Source: Cytophagaceae bacterium (GTDB lineage Bacteria > Bacteroidota > Bacteroidia > Cytophagales > Spirosomataceae). From it: a DNA stretch of 8,565 bases. A model generated the notes under the pieces. The model was not told where the DNA came from. It was given only the letters and a program-made list of their open reading frames with translations, and did no database searches. Position numbers and translations under genes: made by a program. The DNA lies in the NCBI GenBank assembly GCA_947461155.1, contig CANHKE010000035.1, positions 1-8,565 of the forward strand, written 5' to 3'. Below are positions 7,297 through 8,565 of the stretch, piece after piece (position 1 is the stretch's first letter; the number at the start of each line of letters is the position of its first letter).

Positions 7297-7303
7297 ATAT
7301 TTG
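7276..7303 (+). promoter_or_regulatory. Predicted Bacteroidota promoter for the ABC transporter genes
   Basis: TATATTTG (7296-7303) matches the -7 consensus TAnnTTTG exactly, and TTG (7276-7278) lies 17 bases upstream as a -33 box. Transcription would start near 7308-7312, about 10-14 bases before the ATG at 7322. The promoter overlaps the right arm and T-run of the terminator just described. Confidence 0.55.
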
Positions 7304-7321
7304 AAATCAAAATTTAATTAG

Positions 7322-8212
7322 ATGCTTTTATCAATTAGGCAGGTGTGTAAGCAATATGGGGATCATGTTGCTTTGCAAAATGTCAGTTTAGAAATTCCGA
7401 AGGGTAAAATTTTTGGTTTATTGGGGCCAAATGGTGCCGGTAAAACTTCACTGATTCGGATTATCACGCAAATTACGGGACCTGATTCGGGTCAGATTTA
7501 TTTTGATGGCGAGCCACTTCGTGCGGAGCATGTGGATCAAATAGGCTATTTGCCTGAGGAGCGTGGATTGTATAAGAAAATGAAGGTTGGGGAACAGCTA
7601 TTGTATTTGGCGCAATTGAAAGGGATGCGCAAAGAAGAGGCTTTGGCTAAATTGAGGGATTGGTTCGTTCGATTAGATATTAAAGACTGGTGGAATAAGC
7701 CGGTGGATGATTTGTCCAAAGGGATGCAGCAGAAAACGCAGTTTATTGCAACGGTGGTACATGAGCCTAAATTACTCATCTTGGATGAGCCATTTTCGGG
7801 TTTTGATCCGATCAATGCGAATATGCTTAAGGATGAAATTATTGCCATAAAGGAACGCGGTACGACAGTCTTATTTTCTACGCACCGTATGGAGTCTGTG
7901 GAAGAATTATGTGATGAAATTGCCTTAATAAATCATGCGCAAGTTGTACTTTCTGGTAATAAGGTGGAGGTGCAATCGCGCTACAAGAAGAATCAATATT
8001 CGATTCGCTATGAAGGCGATTTAGGGGAGATTCCGGGTATTGAGGTGGTGTCAAATGTTTCCGGACTAGCAATTTTACGATTTGTTTCTGGGCTGTCTAC
8101 CAATGAGGCGATCGCGAAATTAATCTCTCAAGTTAATTTGTTGGAATTCAACGAATTGATTCCCTCATTTAATGATATTTTTATTCAAGTTGTTAATGAA
8201 ACAAATGCCTAA
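7322..8212 (+). CDS. ABC transporter ATP-binding protein (NatA-like exporter ATPase)
   Basis: Nucleotide-binding subunit that powers an ABC-2 type exporter on the cytoplasmic face of the membrane. The 296-residue protein has Walker A GPNGAGKT (35-42), the segment GYLPEERGLY (75-84, Q-loop region), signature LSKGMQQ (131-137; canonical LSGGQ with Lys and Met substitutions, common in this subgroup), Walker B LLILDEP (151-157), D-loop SGFD (159-162) and the switch histidine H188. After about residue 215 comes a C-terminal extension of the DUF4162 type found in NatA/YhaQ-like ATPases. Its stop codon overlaps the start of the permease gene by one base, so the two subunits are translated together. 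The transported substrate cannot be told; sodium, drugs or peptides are all possible. A promoter overlapping the preceding terminator is predicted. Confidence 0.93.
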   Translation: MLLSIRQVCKQYGDHVALQNVSLEIPKGKIFGLLGPNGAGKTSLIRIITQITGPDSGQIYFDGEPLRAEHVDQIGYLPEERGLYKKMKVGEQLLYLAQLKGMRKEEALAKLRDWFVRLDIKDWWNKPVDDLSKGMQQKTQFIATVVHEPKLLILDEPFSGFDPINANMLKDEIIAIKERGTTVLFSTHRMESVEELCDEIALINHAQVVLSGNKVEVQSRYKKNQYSIRYEGDLGEIPGIEVVSNVSGLAILRFVSGLSTNEAIAKLISQVNLLEFNELIPSFNDIFIQVVNETNA

Positions 8213-8565
8213 TGAATAAGATTTTACTGATTATACAGCGTGAGTATACGACACGCGTGATGAAAAAGTCCTTTTGGATTTCATCTTTATTGGCCCCTGT
8301 ATTAATTACGGCTATTTATGCCATTCCGATTTGGTTGGCAATGAAAGATAAAGAGGTCAAGAAGATTGCCATTTTGGATCAAAGTCGTTTGTTTAAAAAG
8401 GCCGACTTACCTTCAAAAGAGTTAGCATTCACCTTTGTTTCTAAGACGGAGGATGATTTTAAAAAGCAGTTTACGGCGGAAGGTTATGATGCATTTGTTA
8501 GTGTTCCCGCAGATGTATTGGCTAATCCGAAGGGGGGACATATATATTCAGCAAAGTATATTGGC
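8212..8565 (+). CDS. ABC-2 type transporter permease (NatB-like), N-terminal part, cut by the right edge
   Basis: Membrane subunit partnering the ATPase encoded just upstream; ATG at 8212 overlaps the last base of the ATPase stop codon (taATG). The 118 codons in the window read through to the last base. The start MNKILLIIQREYTTRVMKKSFW is typical of these permeases, with an amphipathic cytoplasmic helix before the first membrane span (about residues 21-43, WISSLLAPVLITAIYAIPIW). It continues into a soluble, probably extracytoplasmic, region (about 45-118) containing KKIAILDQS and YDAFVSVPADVL, which matches the large loop seen after TM1 in ABC-2 permeases of the NatB/YhaP kind. The remaining transmembrane helices lie beyond the window. 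Confidence 0.88.
   Translation, partial: MNKILLIIQREYTTRVMKKSFWISSLLAPVLITAIYAIPIWLAMKDKEVKKIAILDQSRLFKKADLPSKELAFTFVSKTEDDFKKQFTAEGYDAFVSVPADVLANPKGGHIYSAKYIG

Overview
The window looks like a chromosomal segment of a Bacteroidota bacterium, probably of the Cytophagales. The evidence is the neighbourhood birA / rsfS / ftsH (an arrangement I know from this phylum), A/T-rich leaders without Shine-Dalgarno sequences, a -7 element of the Bacteroidota type (TAnnTTTG), a moderate GC content and a plant-type soluble acyl-ACP desaturase. The genus assignment is inference. I see no insertion sequence, integrase, CRISPR array, tRNA or rRNA, and codon use looks even throughout.

Layout. Bases 1-1657 are read leftward: a biotin protein ligase (birA, 1657-869) followed closely by an AMP-binding acyl-CoA ligase that runs off the left edge (854-1). 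This second gene lacks an upstream ATG and appears to start with GTG. A short A/T-rich divergent region (1658-1754) separates this pair from the rightward genes: rsfS (ribosome silencing factor), ftsH (membrane AAA+ zinc protease) with a strong intrinsic terminator, lpxH (UDP-2,3-diacylglucosamine hydrolase, starting only 4 bases after the terminator T-run), an acyl-ACP desaturase with a SpoU/TrmH RNA methyltransferase 3 bases behind it, a small Lys/Ala-rich histone-H1-like protein with its own terminator, and an ABC exporter pair (ATPase plus permease, the permease cut by the right edge). No stretch over 300 bases is empty of genes; the longest gap is about 104 bases.

How the genes relate. 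Several act in lipid and envelope metabolism: acyl-CoA ligase (fatty-acid activation), BirA (biotinylates the carrier protein of acetyl-CoA carboxylase), LpxH (lipid A synthesis), acyl-ACP desaturase (unsaturated fatty acids), and FtsH, which in E. coli controls lipid A synthesis by degrading LpxC. RsfS and the RNA methyltransferase belong to translation. Most of the window is ordinary housekeeping sequence. The parts most worth a second look are the H1-like protein, the terminator lying against the lpxH start, and the promoter that overlaps the terminator ahead of the ABC genes. I did not find a clearly new multi-gene system.
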